From Streptomyces omiyaensis (GTDB lineage: Bacteria > Actinomycetota > Actinomycetes > Streptomycetales > Streptomycetaceae): a DNA stretch of 64,000 bases. Under the pieces are notes generated by a model. That model was not told the DNA's origin. It saw only the letters and a list, made by a program, of their open reading frames with translations, and did not search any database. This document shows positions 49,403 to 59,997 of this stretch, in pieces; the stretch's first letter is position 1, and each line of letters opens with the position of its first letter. Made by a program: the position numbers and the translations under genes. The stretch is taken from assembly GCF_014650895.1 (NCBI RefSeq), contig NZ_BMVV01000011.1, positions 1 through 64,000 of the forward strand, read 5' to 3'.

Positions 49403-49765
49403 ATGGCGACGTCGGCACGGCAAGGGCCCTACTTCTGCGGGATCGACGCGGCGATGGACGTCGTCACCGGCAAGTGGAAGTCCCTGATCCTCTGGGAGCT
49501 CCACGAGCACGGCACGCGCCGCTTCGCGGAACTGCGGCGCGGCCTGCCGGGCGTCAGCGAGAAGATGCTCGTCCAGCACCTGCGGGAGATGGAGGAGGAC
49601 GGCCTCGTGCACCGCGAGGTGTACCCCGTGGTGCCGCCCAAGGTCGAGTACTCCCTGACGGAGCACGGCGTCTCCCTCAACACCGCGCTGGAGTCCCTGG
49701 CGGCGTGGGGGACGGAACGGATGCGGCGGATCGGCGCGAAGAAGGTCGCCACCGACGCCGCCTGA
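49403..49765 (+). CDS. HxlR-family transcriptional regulator, 120 aa
   Basis: Single winged-helix domain: DVVTGKWKSLILWELHEHGTRRFAELRRGLPGVSEKMLVQHLREMEEDGLV. A Cys near residue 12 (YFCGID) could be a redox or aldehyde sensor as in HxlR relatives. Divergent from the imine reductase gene, so it likely controls that gene. Confidence 0.9.
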   Translation: MATSARQGPYFCGIDAAMDVVTGKWKSLILWELHEHGTRRFAELRRGLPGVSEKMLVQHLREMEEDGLVHREVYPVVPPKVEYSLTEHGVSLNTALESLAAWGTERMRRIGAKKVATDAA

Positions 49766-49797
49766 AGCTCCGGCTCGGGCCCCCGTCCGTTCCGGCG

Positions 49798-50550
49798 TCA
49801 GCCGTCGCGCCGGGCCCCGGGGGCCTGGGCGTCGGGGGCCTGGGCGTCGGGGGTCTGGGCGTCGGGGTCGTACGCGCTGTCGGCGAGGTAGCGCCGAACG
49901 GCCTTGCCCAGCAGTTCCCCCGGAGAGAGGCGCTCCCTGTAGGCGGCGCGGCGGAACGCCTCGTACTCCGCGTCCGTCAGGGCGGTGTTCATCCACTTGG
50001 CGTCGGGGTGCATGTGTCCGCAGCACATCAGGCGGACGCAGAGGTCGGCCTGCGTGTCGCGCACCTTGGGCGTGTGCCACGGACGGTGGGGGTAGCCCCG
50101 CAGTTCCTCCTTGCACCGCTCCAGGGCCTGGAGCGTCTCGGCCTTTCCCTTGTGGCGGCCCAGGTCGTAGTGGTGCCGGAACCAGTCGCGCCGGTCCGGG
50201 TCGGCCAGCTCCCGCTGGGTGCGCTCGACCCGCCGGAGGATGCCCGCGTACACGCGGGCGGGCATCGCCCTCTTCGAGAAGCGCAGTTCCGGGTAGCGGG
50301 TGTGGAGGTCCATGTCCCGGACCCATTCCCTCGCGCTGCGGCCGTTCTTCCACCGGTTGCAGCGCGCGCAGGAGGGCATGAAGTTCCACCAGATGTCGGC
50401 GCCCCGGGCGGCGACGGGGATCTCGTGGTCGATCGTGGTGGAGGCCGAACCGCCGCAGTAGACGCACAGGCCCTGGTGGGCCGTGAGGACCATCAGCCAG
50501 ACCGAGACGTCCTGGTCGCCCCTGCCGCCCCGCTCCAGCGCCGTGGACAC
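49798..50550 (-). CDS. HNH endonuclease family protein, 250 aa
   Basis: HNH domain near residues 27-70: C29-x2-C32 (CVYC), D41-H42, N56, and C61-x2-C64-N65 plus K68 form the metal site. The C-terminus has a DAQTPDAQAPDAQAPG repeat tail. The rest of the protein is helical (RREYLSPGEL type). It could be a phage- or element-derived nuclease or a repair enzyme; no partner genes are seen. Confidence 0.85.
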   Translation of the reverse strand: MSTALERGGRGDQDVSVWLMVLTAHQGLCVYCGGSASTTIDHEIPVAARGADIWWNFMPSCARCNRWKNGRSAREWVRDMDLHTRYPELRFSKRAMPARVYAGILRRVERTQRELADPDRRDWFRHHYDLGRHKGKAETLQALERCKEELRGYPHRPWHTPKVRDTQADLCVRLMCCGHMHPDAKWMNTALTDAEYEAFRRAAYRERLSPGELLGKAVRRYLADSAYDPDAQTPDAQAPDAQAPGARRDG

Positions 50551-50688
50551 GCCCTGCTCCTTTCCCCCGCTCCCGCCCGGTCCCGCCCGGTCCTGGAGTG
50601 CACGTTACGGGCAGGCCCGACACCCCCGTCGCGCGCCCCGCTCGGCCGGGGCGGTCGAGCGGGTGCGGTCGAGCGGTTGAGGGAATAT

Positions 50689-50702
50689 GTAGATCGGTCT
50701 AC
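50689..50702. promoter_or_regulatory. TetR operator copy 1
   Basis: GTAGATCGGTCTAC: near-perfect palindrome 11 bases before the TetR start. Confidence 0.75.
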
Positions 50703-50712
50703 TGTGGAGGCC

Positions 50713-51270
50713 ATGGGACTGAAGGGCGCCGAGACGCGGGACCGACTGCTGGACGCGACGCAGGAGTTGATCGAGGCCGGGGGGTATCCCGGCGCCGGAC
50801 TCAACCAGGTGATCGCGGCCAGCGGCGCACCCCGCGGCTCGCTGTACTTCCACTTCCCCGGCGGCAAGGACCAGTTGGTCGGCGAGTCCGTCCGGCGGGC
50901 CGGGCGGGCGATCGGGGGCGCGCTGGAGGACCTGGCGGATTCCGCTTCCTCCGCCGCGGAGTTCGCCGAGGCGGTGCTGCGCCATCTGGGCGACCGGCTG
51001 GAGGAGTCGGGGTGGCGCAAGGGATGCCCGGTGGCCACCGTCGCACTGGAGACCGCCGGCACCAACGACCCGTTGCAGGAGGCGTGTTCGGAGGTCTACG
51101 CCTCGTGGGAGGCGGCCCTGCGCGCACGGCTGGCGGGCCGTCCGGACGCCGACGACCTCGCGGTCACGGTCCTGGCCCTCGTCGAGGGCGCGCTCCTGCT
51201 GGCCCGGGCGCACCGCAGCAGGGACCCCCTGGACCGGGTCGCCCGCCGGATCGGCGTCCTGGTCGGCTGA
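50713..51270 (+). CDS. TetR-family regulator, 185 aa
   Basis: HTH in LLDATQELIEAGGYPGAGLNQVIAASGAPRGSLYFHFPGGKD. The C-terminal domain (WRKGCPVATVALETAGTND) resembles the LmrA/YxaF group. Its two identical operators (before itself and before the next gene) indicate control of both. It ends in a clear terminator. Confidence 0.92.
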   Translation: MGLKGAETRDRLLDATQELIEAGGYPGAGLNQVIAASGAPRGSLYFHFPGGKDQLVGESVRRAGRAIGGALEDLADSASSAAEFAEAVLRHLGDRLEESGWRKGCPVATVALETAGTNDPLQEACSEVYASWEAALRARLAGRPDADDLAVTVLALVEGALLLARAHRSRDPLDRVARRIGVLVG

Positions 51271-51273
51271 CAC

Positions 51274-51295
51274 GACCCGCCGTCACCGGCGGGTC
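51274..51295 (+). terminator. Hairpin after TetR gene
   Basis: GACCCGCCG / CGGCGGGTC with loop TCAC, followed by TTCTG. Confidence 0.8.
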
Positions 51296-51315
51296 TTCTG
51301 TCGCCCAAAAAATAT

Positions 51316-51329
51316 GTAGACCGGTCTAT
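51316..51329. promoter_or_regulatory. TetR operator copy 2, upstream of SDR-hydrolase gene
   Basis: GTAGACCGGTCTAT preceded by AATAT as in copy 1; the two boxes share 18 positions with one mismatch. It lies 18 bases before the ATG at 51348. Confidence 0.75.
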
Positions 51330-51347
51330 TCAGAAATGGGGAGTCAC

Positions 51348-53150
51348 ATGACCGCGACGGATGCGACGGGCTCGACGGACACGACAGATGCGACGGACAC
51401 GACGGACACGACGGAGGCGATGGGCGCGACAGACGCGGCAGACGCGGCAGACGCGGCAGACACCATGGACGCGATCGTCTTCGGCGCAACCGGCTTCATC
51501 GGCCGCTTCCTCGTCGCCGAACTGCTCGGCCGGGGGCAGCGGGTGGCGGCGGCCGTGCGCAACGACACGCTCACCCCCTGGCTGGTCTCCCGGGGTGTCG
51601 ACCTCGGCGGGCTGGAGATCGTCACCGCCGACGTCACCCGGCCGCTGGCGGAACTGCCCGAGGTGCGCGACGTCTACAACGCCGCCGGCCGCTTCGCCTT
51701 CGGGCTCGGCGAGCGGGAGGCGCGGTCGGTCAACGTCACCGGGGCGCTCCACGTCCTCGAATGGGCCGCCACGCTGCCGAGGCTGCGCCGGCTGGTGCAC
51801 ATCAGCGGGTACCGGGTGAGCACGGCCGAAGACCCCCTCGACCCGGCCGAGGCGGGAGCCTACGAGGCGTCGAAGTCCGAGGCCGATCTCGCGGTACGGG
51901 CCCGGGCCGAGGCGCTGTCGGTCCCGCTGACCGTCGCCAATCCCAGCACCGTGATCGGGCCCGGCCAGTACATCGGCCTGGCCTCGCTCGTCGAGGACGT
52001 GTGGAACGGGCGGCTGCCCGCCCTGCCCGGAGGCCGCGACACCTTCCTGCCGGTCACCACGGTGGACCACCTCGCGCGGTTCCTGGCGGAGATCCCCGCC
52101 GCGCCGGTGGGCGAGCACTACTGGGTGCTCGACGACGACACCCCCCTGCTGCCCGAACTGATCGGCACGATGGCCGCCCACATGGGCGTGCGGGCACCGC
52201 GGCGGACCGTTCCCGTCGGCCTGCTGAGGCGTCTGCCGCGCCGGCTGACCGGCGCCGATCCCGAGACTCTGTCCTTCCTGTCGTCCGACCGCTACCCGAC
52301 CGCCTCCGCCCGCGCCCTCGCCGAGCGCGCCGGCCTGGAGGCGCCCCCGGCGGCCGACGCCCTGCGCACCTGGGCCGACGACCTGGTGGCCGCCCGCTTC
52401 GGTTCCGCATCGCCCTGGCTCAGCCCGTACGGCTTCCACACCGTGGCGGGCGTCCCGACCTGGGTGACCGGGGACCGCGAGCGGCCCTCCCACGTCCTGC
52501 TCCACGGGCTGCCGATGAACGCCGACCTCTGGGCGCCCGTCGCCGCCCGGCTGACCGGCCCGGTCCTCGCCCCCGACCTTCCGGGGCTGGGGCGCTCGGC
52601 CGCCACGAACCGGCCGCTCGACGCGTGGCTGGCCGATCTGATGGACCCGGTGCGCACCCGCCCCGTACTGGTCGCGCACTCCCTGGCCTGCGGTCCCGCG
52701 CTCCGCTTCGCCGCCGCCCGTCCGCACCGGGTCGGCGGGCTCGTCCTCGTCTCCCCCGCGTTCCTGCAGGCGCCCGCCCCGCGGTTCGCCCGCTCGGGCC
52801 TGGCCGCGCCGGTGCTGCGCCGGATGCCGGCCGCCCGGCTGGCCCGGGCGCTCGGCGTCCCCGAGGGACCGGAGGTGCGCAGCGCCGTGGCCGACCTGCG
52901 GCGCCCCGGAGCGGCGCGGCGCGTGACCGCGGCCCTGCGCGCGGACGTCGCCGCACGCCCGCGGTGGCGGGCCCTGCTGGACCGGGTGGACGTCCCGGTC
53001 CGGGTCCTCGTGGGCTCGGCGGACCCGCTGACCGAGGCCGTCGGCCTCCCGGTGACCGAGATCGCCGGGGCCGGGCACTACCCCCAGCTGACGCACCCCT
53101 CGCAGGTCGCCCGCCACCTCGACGCCGCCTCCGCCCCGGCCGGCGGGTGA
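51348..53150 (+). CDS. SDR (epimerase-type) / alpha-beta hydrolase fusion, 600 aa
   Basis: Residues 40 to about 320: NAD-dependent epimerase-like SDR (FGATGFIG near 44-51, then VYNAAGRFAFGLGE, and a Y-x3-K site). Residues from about 350: hydrolase with HGLPMNADLWAPVAARL, AHSLACG nucleophile and AGHYPQL His. The N-terminal 39 residues are a TDTTDATD/ADAADAAD repeat; MDAIVFG at 51465 would be the core start. GGGGAG favours 51348. The two-enzyme fusion probably acts on one substrate; regulated by the preceding TetR. Confidence 0.88.
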   Translation: MTATDATGSTDTTDATDTTDTTEAMGATDAADAADAADTMDAIVFGATGFIGRFLVAELLGRGQRVAAAVRNDTLTPWLVSRGVDLGGLEIVTADVTRPLAELPEVRDVYNAAGRFAFGLGEREARSVNVTGALHVLEWAATLPRLRRLVHISGYRVSTAEDPLDPAEAGAYEASKSEADLAVRARAEALSVPLTVANPSTVIGPGQYIGLASLVEDVWNGRLPALPGGRDTFLPVTTVDHLARFLAEIPAAPVGEHYWVLDDDTPLLPELIGTMAAHMGVRAPRRTVPVGLLRRLPRRLTGADPETLSFLSSDRYPTASARALAERAGLEAPPAADALRTWADDLVAARFGSASPWLSPYGFHTVAGVPTWVTGDRERPSHVLLHGLPMNADLWAPVAARLTGPVLAPDLPGLGRSAATNRPLDAWLADLMDPVRTRPVLVAHSLACGPALRFAAARPHRVGGLVLVSPAFLQAPAPRFARSGLAAPVLRRMPAARLARALGVPEGPEVRSAVADLRRPGAARRVTAALRADVAARPRWRALLDRVDVPVRVLVGSADPLTEAVGLPVTEIAGAGHYPQLTHPSQVARHLDAASAPAGG

Positions 53151-53330
53151 CGGGCGCCTTCCGCCGGGCGCCCCGGACCCGGCGGCGCCCCGACGGCCGC
53201 CGCGAGGACGTCGCCGAGGCGCCGCCGCGGACCGGTGGCGAGGACGAGCAGGACCGTGCCGTGAGCCGGGCGCAGGGCGAGGCCGGCGGCGGAGGAGGGC
53301 TTCGGCCGCTCGCTGCCCCGGGGGTGCGGG

Positions 53331-53825
53331 TCAGCGCTCGCCGGCGGTCCGGGTGTCCCCCGTACTGCCTTCCGGACGCGTCCGGAGGGATCCGGAGGAC
53401 CGGCGGCGCCGGTTCCCCCCGGCGCGGGAGGCGGAGCGGCCGGTCTGCCGCCAGGTGGCGGCGGCCGCGTCCAGGAGGTGCCGGACGGCCCGGGAGCGGT
53501 TGGCGAGGCCGAGGCGCCGGCCGCGTCGGGGCCACCAGTCCAGGACGGCGAGGAGCGCGGAGTCGCAGAAGGTGACCCGGGCGGTGTCCAGGACGAGACC
53601 GGTGTAGCCGTTGTCCGCCGCGGAGGCGAGGAGGGTGCGCAGCGGGGCGGCGCTGTAGTGGTCGATCTCCCCGGCGAGGTGAACCACCAGGGTGGCGCCG
53701 AGGGTGGTGCAGGAGGCGACGACTATGTCGCCGGGCGCGGTGTCCGCGCCCGAGTCGTGCACGGCGGGGGCGACGGAGGAGACGGGGGAGACGGTCAGTA
53801 TCGGAGCTCTGCTTGCGGTACTCAC
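53331..53825 (-). CDS. STAS-domain anti-sigma-factor antagonist, 164 aa
   Basis: STAS domain at about residues 32-115: GEIDHYSAAPLRTLL and VTFCDSALLAVLDWW with the phosphorylatable Ser89 (CDS). Start is GTG. The C-terminal tail (RRRRSSGSLRTRP) is basic. Possibly a partner of the SpoIIE phosphatase/HATPase type of protein, for which this window has one at 16.7-19.2 kb. Confidence 0.88.
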   Translation of the reverse strand: MSTASRAPILTVSPVSSVAPAVHDSGADTAPGDIVVASCTTLGATLVVHLAGEIDHYSAAPLRTLLASAADNGYTGLVLDTARVTFCDSALLAVLDWWPRRGRRLGLANRSRAVRHLLDAAAATWRQTGRSASRAGGNRRRRSSGSLRTRPEGSTGDTRTAGER

Positions 53826-54150
53826 ACCCGCTCCAACGCCCTCCGCCCCGGGCCGGGAACGGCCCCTGACTCCTGTTCACCCCAAGCGACCAGCAACGAT
53901 CCCCGAAAAGGGGGAAAGTTCCCCGCCGGTGCGGGGAGGTGCTTGCCGGCCGTTCCCACCGGCCGTCCCTCCCGGGGCCCCGATGGCCGACGGCGGTCCC
54001 CGGTCCGCCTTCGAGCGGCGCCCTCGGGCCGGAACCCTAGGCTGGGGCCCGTCGCCGGAGACGGCTGCGGACCGCGTCCCGTCCGTTCCCCGTGACGCCC
54101 GTCCCCGTCGTCCGCCTCCCGGCCGACCCGACCCGCCTTCTGGAGTTCGC
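53826..54150. other. Intergenic region, about 325 bases
   Basis: Divergent promoter area. A TAGGCT element at about 54037 is a possible -10. No supported gene. Confidence 0.5.
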
Positions 54151-54849
54151 GTGCCCCGCCCGTACGTCCTGCTGTCCGCCGCCGTGTCGCTCGACGGCCA
54201 CCTCGACACCCGCCCGGGCGAGGAGCGGCTCCTGCTGTCCAACGAGGAGGACTTCGACCGCGTCGACTCCGTACGGGCGGGCGTGGACGCGATCCTCGTC
54301 GGCGCCGGGACGCTGCGCGCCGACAACCCGCGGCTCCTCGTCGACTCGGCGGAGCGCAGGGCGGCGCGCGTCGCGGCCGGCCGCCCGGAGCACCCGCTGA
54401 AGGTCACCGTCACCGGCACCGGCGCCCTCGACCCGGCCTGGAGGTTCTGGCACCACGGCGGGGAGAAGCTGGTCCTGGCCGTCGGGGAGGAAGCCGCCGC
54501 GACGGCACGCGCCCGCCTGGGCGGCCTCGCCGCCGTGGAGACCGTCCCCGCCGGGGCCGTGTGGCCGTCCGCCCTCGACGTCCTCGGCGACGCCCACGGG
54601 ATCGGACGGCTCATGGTCGAGGGCGGCGGCACGATCCACACCCAGCTCCTGGAGGCGGGGCTCGCCGACGAGCTCCACCTCGTCGTCGCCCCGCTCCTGG
54701 TCGGCCAGGCCGACGCGGTGCGCATGCTCGGCGCCGCGGACTACCCCGGCGGGCCCTCGGCCCGCCTCCGCCTCCTGGAGGTCCGCCGGATCGGCGACGT
54801 GGTACTCCTGAGGTACGCCCCCAAGGACACCTCGACGGAGCCCCGATGA
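54151..54849 (+). CDS. RibD C-terminal-type pyrimidine reductase, 232 aa
   Basis: Dihydrofolate-reductase-like fold of riboflavin biosynthesis protein RibD C-terminal domain: SLDGHLDT, then DAILVGAGTLRADNPRLLV and LMVEGGGTIHTQLL are typical. It starts with GTG (GGAG upstream). It overlaps the downstream deaminase gene by ATGA. In standard RibD the two domains are fused, deaminase first; here they are separate and in reverse order. Confidence 0.87.
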   Translation: MPRPYVLLSAAVSLDGHLDTRPGEERLLLSNEEDFDRVDSVRAGVDAILVGAGTLRADNPRLLVDSAERRAARVAAGRPEHPLKVTVTGTGALDPAWRFWHHGGEKLVLAVGEEAAATARARLGGLAAVETVPAGAVWPSALDVLGDAHGIGRLMVEGGGTIHTQLLEAGLADELHLVVAPLLVGQADAVRMLGAADYPGGPSARLRLLEVRRIGDVVLLRYAPKDTSTEPR

Positions 54850-55337
54850 GCACCCTCCCCTCCCCCGGCGCCCCGGGAACCGGCCGCGAGCCCAACGCCG
54901 CCGACCGCGGCTGGCTGGCCCTCGCCTGCGAACTGGCCGCCCTCTGCCCGCCCTCGGCGACCGCCTTCAGCGTCGGCGCGGTCGTCGTCGCCGCCGACGG
55001 CACCGAACTCGCCCGCGGCCACTCGCGCGAGAACGACCCCCACGACCACGCCGAGGAGGGCGCCCTCGCCCGGCTCTCCGCCGAAGACCCCCGGCTCGCC
55101 ACCGCCACGATCTACAGTTCCCTGGAACCCTGCGCCGCGCGGGCCTCCCGGCCCCGCCCCTGCGCCCGGCTCATCCAGGACGCCGGCCTCCGCCGCGTCG
55201 TCACCGCGTGGGTCGAACCCGACACCTTCGTCGTCGGCGCCGACGGCACGGGCGTCCTCGAAGGGGCCGGCGTCGTGGTCGTCGCGCTGCCGGAGTACGC
55301 GGACGCCGCGCAGGCGCCCAACCGTCACCTGCTTTGA
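54846..55337 (+). CDS. RibD N-terminal-type deaminase, 163 aa
   Basis: Cytidine-deaminase-like zinc site: HAEEG (His, catalytic Glu), and EPCAARASRPRPCARLI with the two Cys ligands. It is the deaminase half of riboflavin biosynthesis. Translationally coupled to the reductase. Followed by a terminator. Confidence 0.87.
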   Translation: MSTLPSPGAPGTGREPNAADRGWLALACELAALCPPSATAFSVGAVVVAADGTELARGHSRENDPHDHAEEGALARLSAEDPRLATATIYSSLEPCAARASRPRPCARLIQDAGLRRVVTAWVEPDTFVVGADGTGVLEGAGVVVVALPEYADAAQAPNRHLL

Positions 55338-55872
55338 GCTCCGGGGCCGGTTCGCCCCGGCGCCCCGGTCCCGGGGGACCGGGGCGGCGAGACCGCCGGT
55401 GCGGTCGGACGGGATCGGCACGGGGTCCGCGAAGGCCCCTGCGCACGGAACACCGCGAACAGCGCGCAGGGCCCTTCCGGTCGGCAGGCCGAGGACGGCG
55501 AGAGCCACTCCTCCCCTTCGGTGGCGACGCGCCCCGGTCGAGCAGCCTCCGGCCTCCGGGCGCGAGGGGACGCGGGCACGGCCAACGCCCCTCCCGCACG
55601 GCGTCCCTCCCCCACGGCGTCCCCCCCAGCGGATCGTCCAAGAGGGAGAAGGGCCTTCGGGACACATCTGCGAGGTGGCTTCCCGGTCGCGTCTCGCCGA
55701 TGCGCTCGAAGGATCCGCGCGGCGCGTTGCCCGTCTCCGGGACGGAGCCGCCGGACGGCGGGTGAGGGTCCGCCCCCATCGGCGGGTCTGCGGGCCCGCC
55801 CCATCGGCTGGTCTCCGGAGGAGGGGGATCCGTCCGGCCGGCGGACGGGACAGGGGGCACCGCGCGCCGGTC
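55338..55872. other. Intergenic region, about 535 bases
   Basis: Starts with a strong terminator; the rest contains CCCACGGCG-like short repeats but no supported gene on either strand. Confidence 0.55.
55361..55386. terminator. Terminator hairpin after deaminase gene
   Basis: CGCCCCGGTCC / GGACCGGGGCG (11 bp) with tetraloop CGGG, 23 bases after the stop codon. Confidence 0.78.
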
Positions 55873-56541
55873 TCAGGACCAGAGCCGCCGGCGCTGCCAG
55901 CCGGCGGGCTCGCGCTCGTAGCGCAGGCGGACGTGGACGCGGTCGGCGGCGGCCTGCCAGAACTCCACGACGTCGGGCACCACGGTGTAGAGCGTCCAGT
56001 CCGGGTCGACGAGGCCGGGGTCGGCCTCGACCCGGGCCAGGCTCTCCCGCAGGGCGCGGTCGCCCGCGCCGGGATCGGTGAGGTAGCGGCTCTGCCGGCC
56101 GAGGAGGGACTCCGCCCGCGCGGTCGCCCCGCGGGCGAGGAAGTCGGCGGCCGAGCGCTCCGGCGCGTCGGGCGTCACCGCGCCCCGGACGCGGACCTGC
56201 CGGCCGAACTCGGCCCGATAGAAGGTGAGCGCGGCCCTGGGCGCGCCCGCGAGCTGCACTCCCTTCGGTCCGGCGGCGTGCGCGGCGAACTGGAAGCCGG
56301 AGGCGTCCACGTTCTTGAGGATGAGGACGCGGGCGTCGGGGTCCCCCGCCTCGTCGACGGTGGACAGGGTCATGGCGTGCGGGTCGGGGACTCCGGCGTC
56401 CACCGCCTCCGTCAGCCACTCCAGGAACAGGGCGGCGGGTTCGGCCGGCGCGCTCCCCGGGTCGAACGCGGGCAGCGGTCGGGCGAAGACCTCGATGCCG
56501 CGCAGCCAGGCGCGCACGGCCGAGGAGTCCCTCTGCGGCAT
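55873..56541 (-). CDS. Pyridoxamine-5'-phosphate-oxidase-like protein, 222 aa
   Basis: PdxH-type FMN-binding split barrel: ALFLEWLTEAVDAGVPDPHAMTLSTVD, RVLILKNVDASGFQFAAHAAGPKG, ALTFYRAEFGRQVRVRGAV and the final RLRYEREPAGWQRRRLWS all match. True PdxH is usually near 215 aa. Substrate may be PNP/PMP or a related compound. Located directly after the molybdate ABC genes (18 bases) and possibly cotranscribed. Confidence 0.82.
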   Translation of the reverse strand: MPQRDSSAVRAWLRGIEVFARPLPAFDPGSAPAEPAALFLEWLTEAVDAGVPDPHAMTLSTVDEAGDPDARVLILKNVDASGFQFAAHAAGPKGVQLAGAPRAALTFYRAEFGRQVRVRGAVTPDAPERSAADFLARGATARAESLLGRQSRYLTDPGAGDRALRESLARVEADPGLVDPDWTLYTVVPDVVEFWQAAADRVHVRLRYEREPAGWQRRRLWS

Positions 56542-56558
56542 GGGGTCCTCCCGGGGTC

Positions 56559-58499
<1,941 letters not shown>

Positions 58500-58533
58500 C
58501 GGAGGTCCCGGGGAGGTGCGGACGGGGAGCGGA

Positions 58534-58566
58534 GGGGCTGTCCGGTCCCCCGGTGCGGACAGCCCC
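58534..58566. terminator. Hairpin between modA and modBC
   Basis: GGGGCTGTCC / GGACAGCCCC (10 bp) with 13-base loop. In the transcript of modA-modBC (minus strand) it may attenuate expression of the second gene. Confidence 0.7.
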
Positions 58567-58592
58567 CTCGCGGTCTGGACGGTCCCGGACGG

Positions 58593-59402
58593 TTACGGCT
58601 TCTGGAAGCCCGCGTCCTGGAGGATCTTCTGGCCCTCGGGCGAGGACAGCCAGGCGACGAACGCGGCGGCGGCCTCGGCGTTCTTCGAGCCCTCGACCGT
58701 GGCGGCCGGGTACTGGGCGATCGCGTTCCGGTCGTCGGGGATCTCGACGGCGTCGACCTTGTCCTTCGCGCTCTCGGCGTCGGTCTTGTAGACCAGGCCG
58801 GCGTCGGCCTCGCCGAGCTCGACCTTGCTGAGCACGGCGCGGACGTTGGGCTCCTGGGAGACCGGCTTCACCGTGATGCCCTGCTCGTCGAGGATCTGCT
58901 CGCTGTACTTGCCCGCGGGCACCTCGGGCGCGGCCAGGACGACCTTCAGCTTGGTGTCGGCCAGGTCCTTCAGGTCGTCGACCTCGAAGGGGTTGCCCTC
59001 GCCGGTGACGATGACCAGCCGGTTCTTCGCGATGATCGCGGGGGTGCCGGTGTCGGCCCTCACCTTGTCCATGCTCTTGGTGTCGGCGGTGACCAGGACG
59101 TCGGCGGGCGAGCCCTGCGAGACCTGGGCGACGAGCTCCTGGGAGCCGGCGAAGGAGAAGGTGAGCTTCGTGCCGGGGTGGGCCTTCTCGTACGCGGCAC
59201 CGGCGGTCTTGAAGACGTCGGTGAGCGAGGCGGCGGCGAGGACCGTCAGGTTCGCCCGCGGCGCGGCGCTCGCGGAACCGGAGGCCGGGGACCCGTCGGC
59301 GCCCTTCCCGGTGTCGTCGCCGGAACAGGCCGCGAGCGGGGCGAGCAGGGCGGCGGTGAGCACGGCGGCGGCGGTGCGGCGTCTGGTGAGGGTGAGGGAC
59401 AT
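58593..59402 (-). CDS. modA: Molybdate ABC transporter substrate-binding lipoprotein, 269 aa
   Basis: Signal peptide with lipobox LAAC (LLAPLAACSGD; Cys near 26). The mature protein has LTVLAAASLTDVF, FAGSQELVAQVSQGSPADVLVTAD and LVYKTDA, all ModA hallmarks. It binds molybdate or tungstate outside the cell. Start ATG 59402; a longer start at 59441 exists but adds no signal features. Confidence 0.93.
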   Translation of the reverse strand: MSLTLTRRRTAAAVLTAALLAPLAACSGDDTGKGADGSPASGSASAAPRANLTVLAAASLTDVFKTAGAAYEKAHPGTKLTFSFAGSQELVAQVSQGSPADVLVTADTKSMDKVRADTGTPAIIAKNRLVIVTGEGNPFEVDDLKDLADTKLKVVLAAPEVPAGKYSEQILDEQGITVKPVSQEPNVRAVLSKVELGEADAGLVYKTDAESAKDKVDAVEIPDDRNAIAQYPAATVEGSKNAEAAAAFVAWLSSPEGQKILQDAGFQKP

Positions 59403-59497
59403 GAGGGTCGGAACTCCTCGCGGGGAAAGGAATGGTGACAAGACAGGCCGGCCGCGCCGACGGCCGAGGTGTGCGGTGCGTACTGCGTGAGGGGTGG

Positions 59498-59887
59498 TCA
59501 GGTGCGGTCGATGTGCACGCTGGTCGACTTCACGCGGGCGGTGGCCTGCATGCCGACTTCCAGTCCCAGCTCCTCCACGGCCTCACGGGTGAGGAGGGAG
59601 ACCAGCCGGTGGGGCCCGGCCTGGATGGTGACCTGGGCCGCGATGTCACCGAGCTTGATCGCCGTGACGATCCCCGGGAACGCGTTCCGCGCCGAGGTGT
59701 ACGACGCGTCCTCGTCCTCGCTCTGCGCGAGTTCCACGGAGAACGCCGCGAGCGACTTCCCGTCGATGACGCGCCGGCCGCTCTCGTCGCGGTGGGTCGC
59801 GACCCGGCCCGCGTCCGCCCAGCGCCGCGCCGTGTCCGGGCTGACGCCCAGCAGACGGGCGGCCTGCCCGATGGTGTAGGACTGCAT
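59498..59887 (-). CDS. HTH (MerR-like) plus TOBE molybdate-responsive protein, 129 aa
   Basis: N-terminal HTH (YTIGQAARLLGVSPDTARRWADAGRV) and C-terminal TOBE (NAFPGIVTAIKLGDIAAQVTIQAGPHRLVSLLTREAVEELGLEVGMQATARVKSTSV), the Mop-type molybdate-binding fold. Similar proteins regulate molybdate transport. It precedes modA on the same strand by 95 bases. GTG at 59896 is an alternative start. Confidence 0.85.
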   Translation of the reverse strand: MQSYTIGQAARLLGVSPDTARRWADAGRVATHRDESGRRVIDGKSLAAFSVELAQSEDEDASYTSARNAFPGIVTAIKLGDIAAQVTIQAGPHRLVSLLTREAVEELGLEVGMQATARVKSTSVHIDRT

Positions 59888-59997
59888 ATGCGACACCGTA
59901 GGCGGCTTCCGCGCTCATCTGCAACAACATCGTGGGACTCTCCATCGCTGATGAGAGGCCGGCCGTAGAAAGCGACGAGAGGGGTTTCCCGCCGGTC

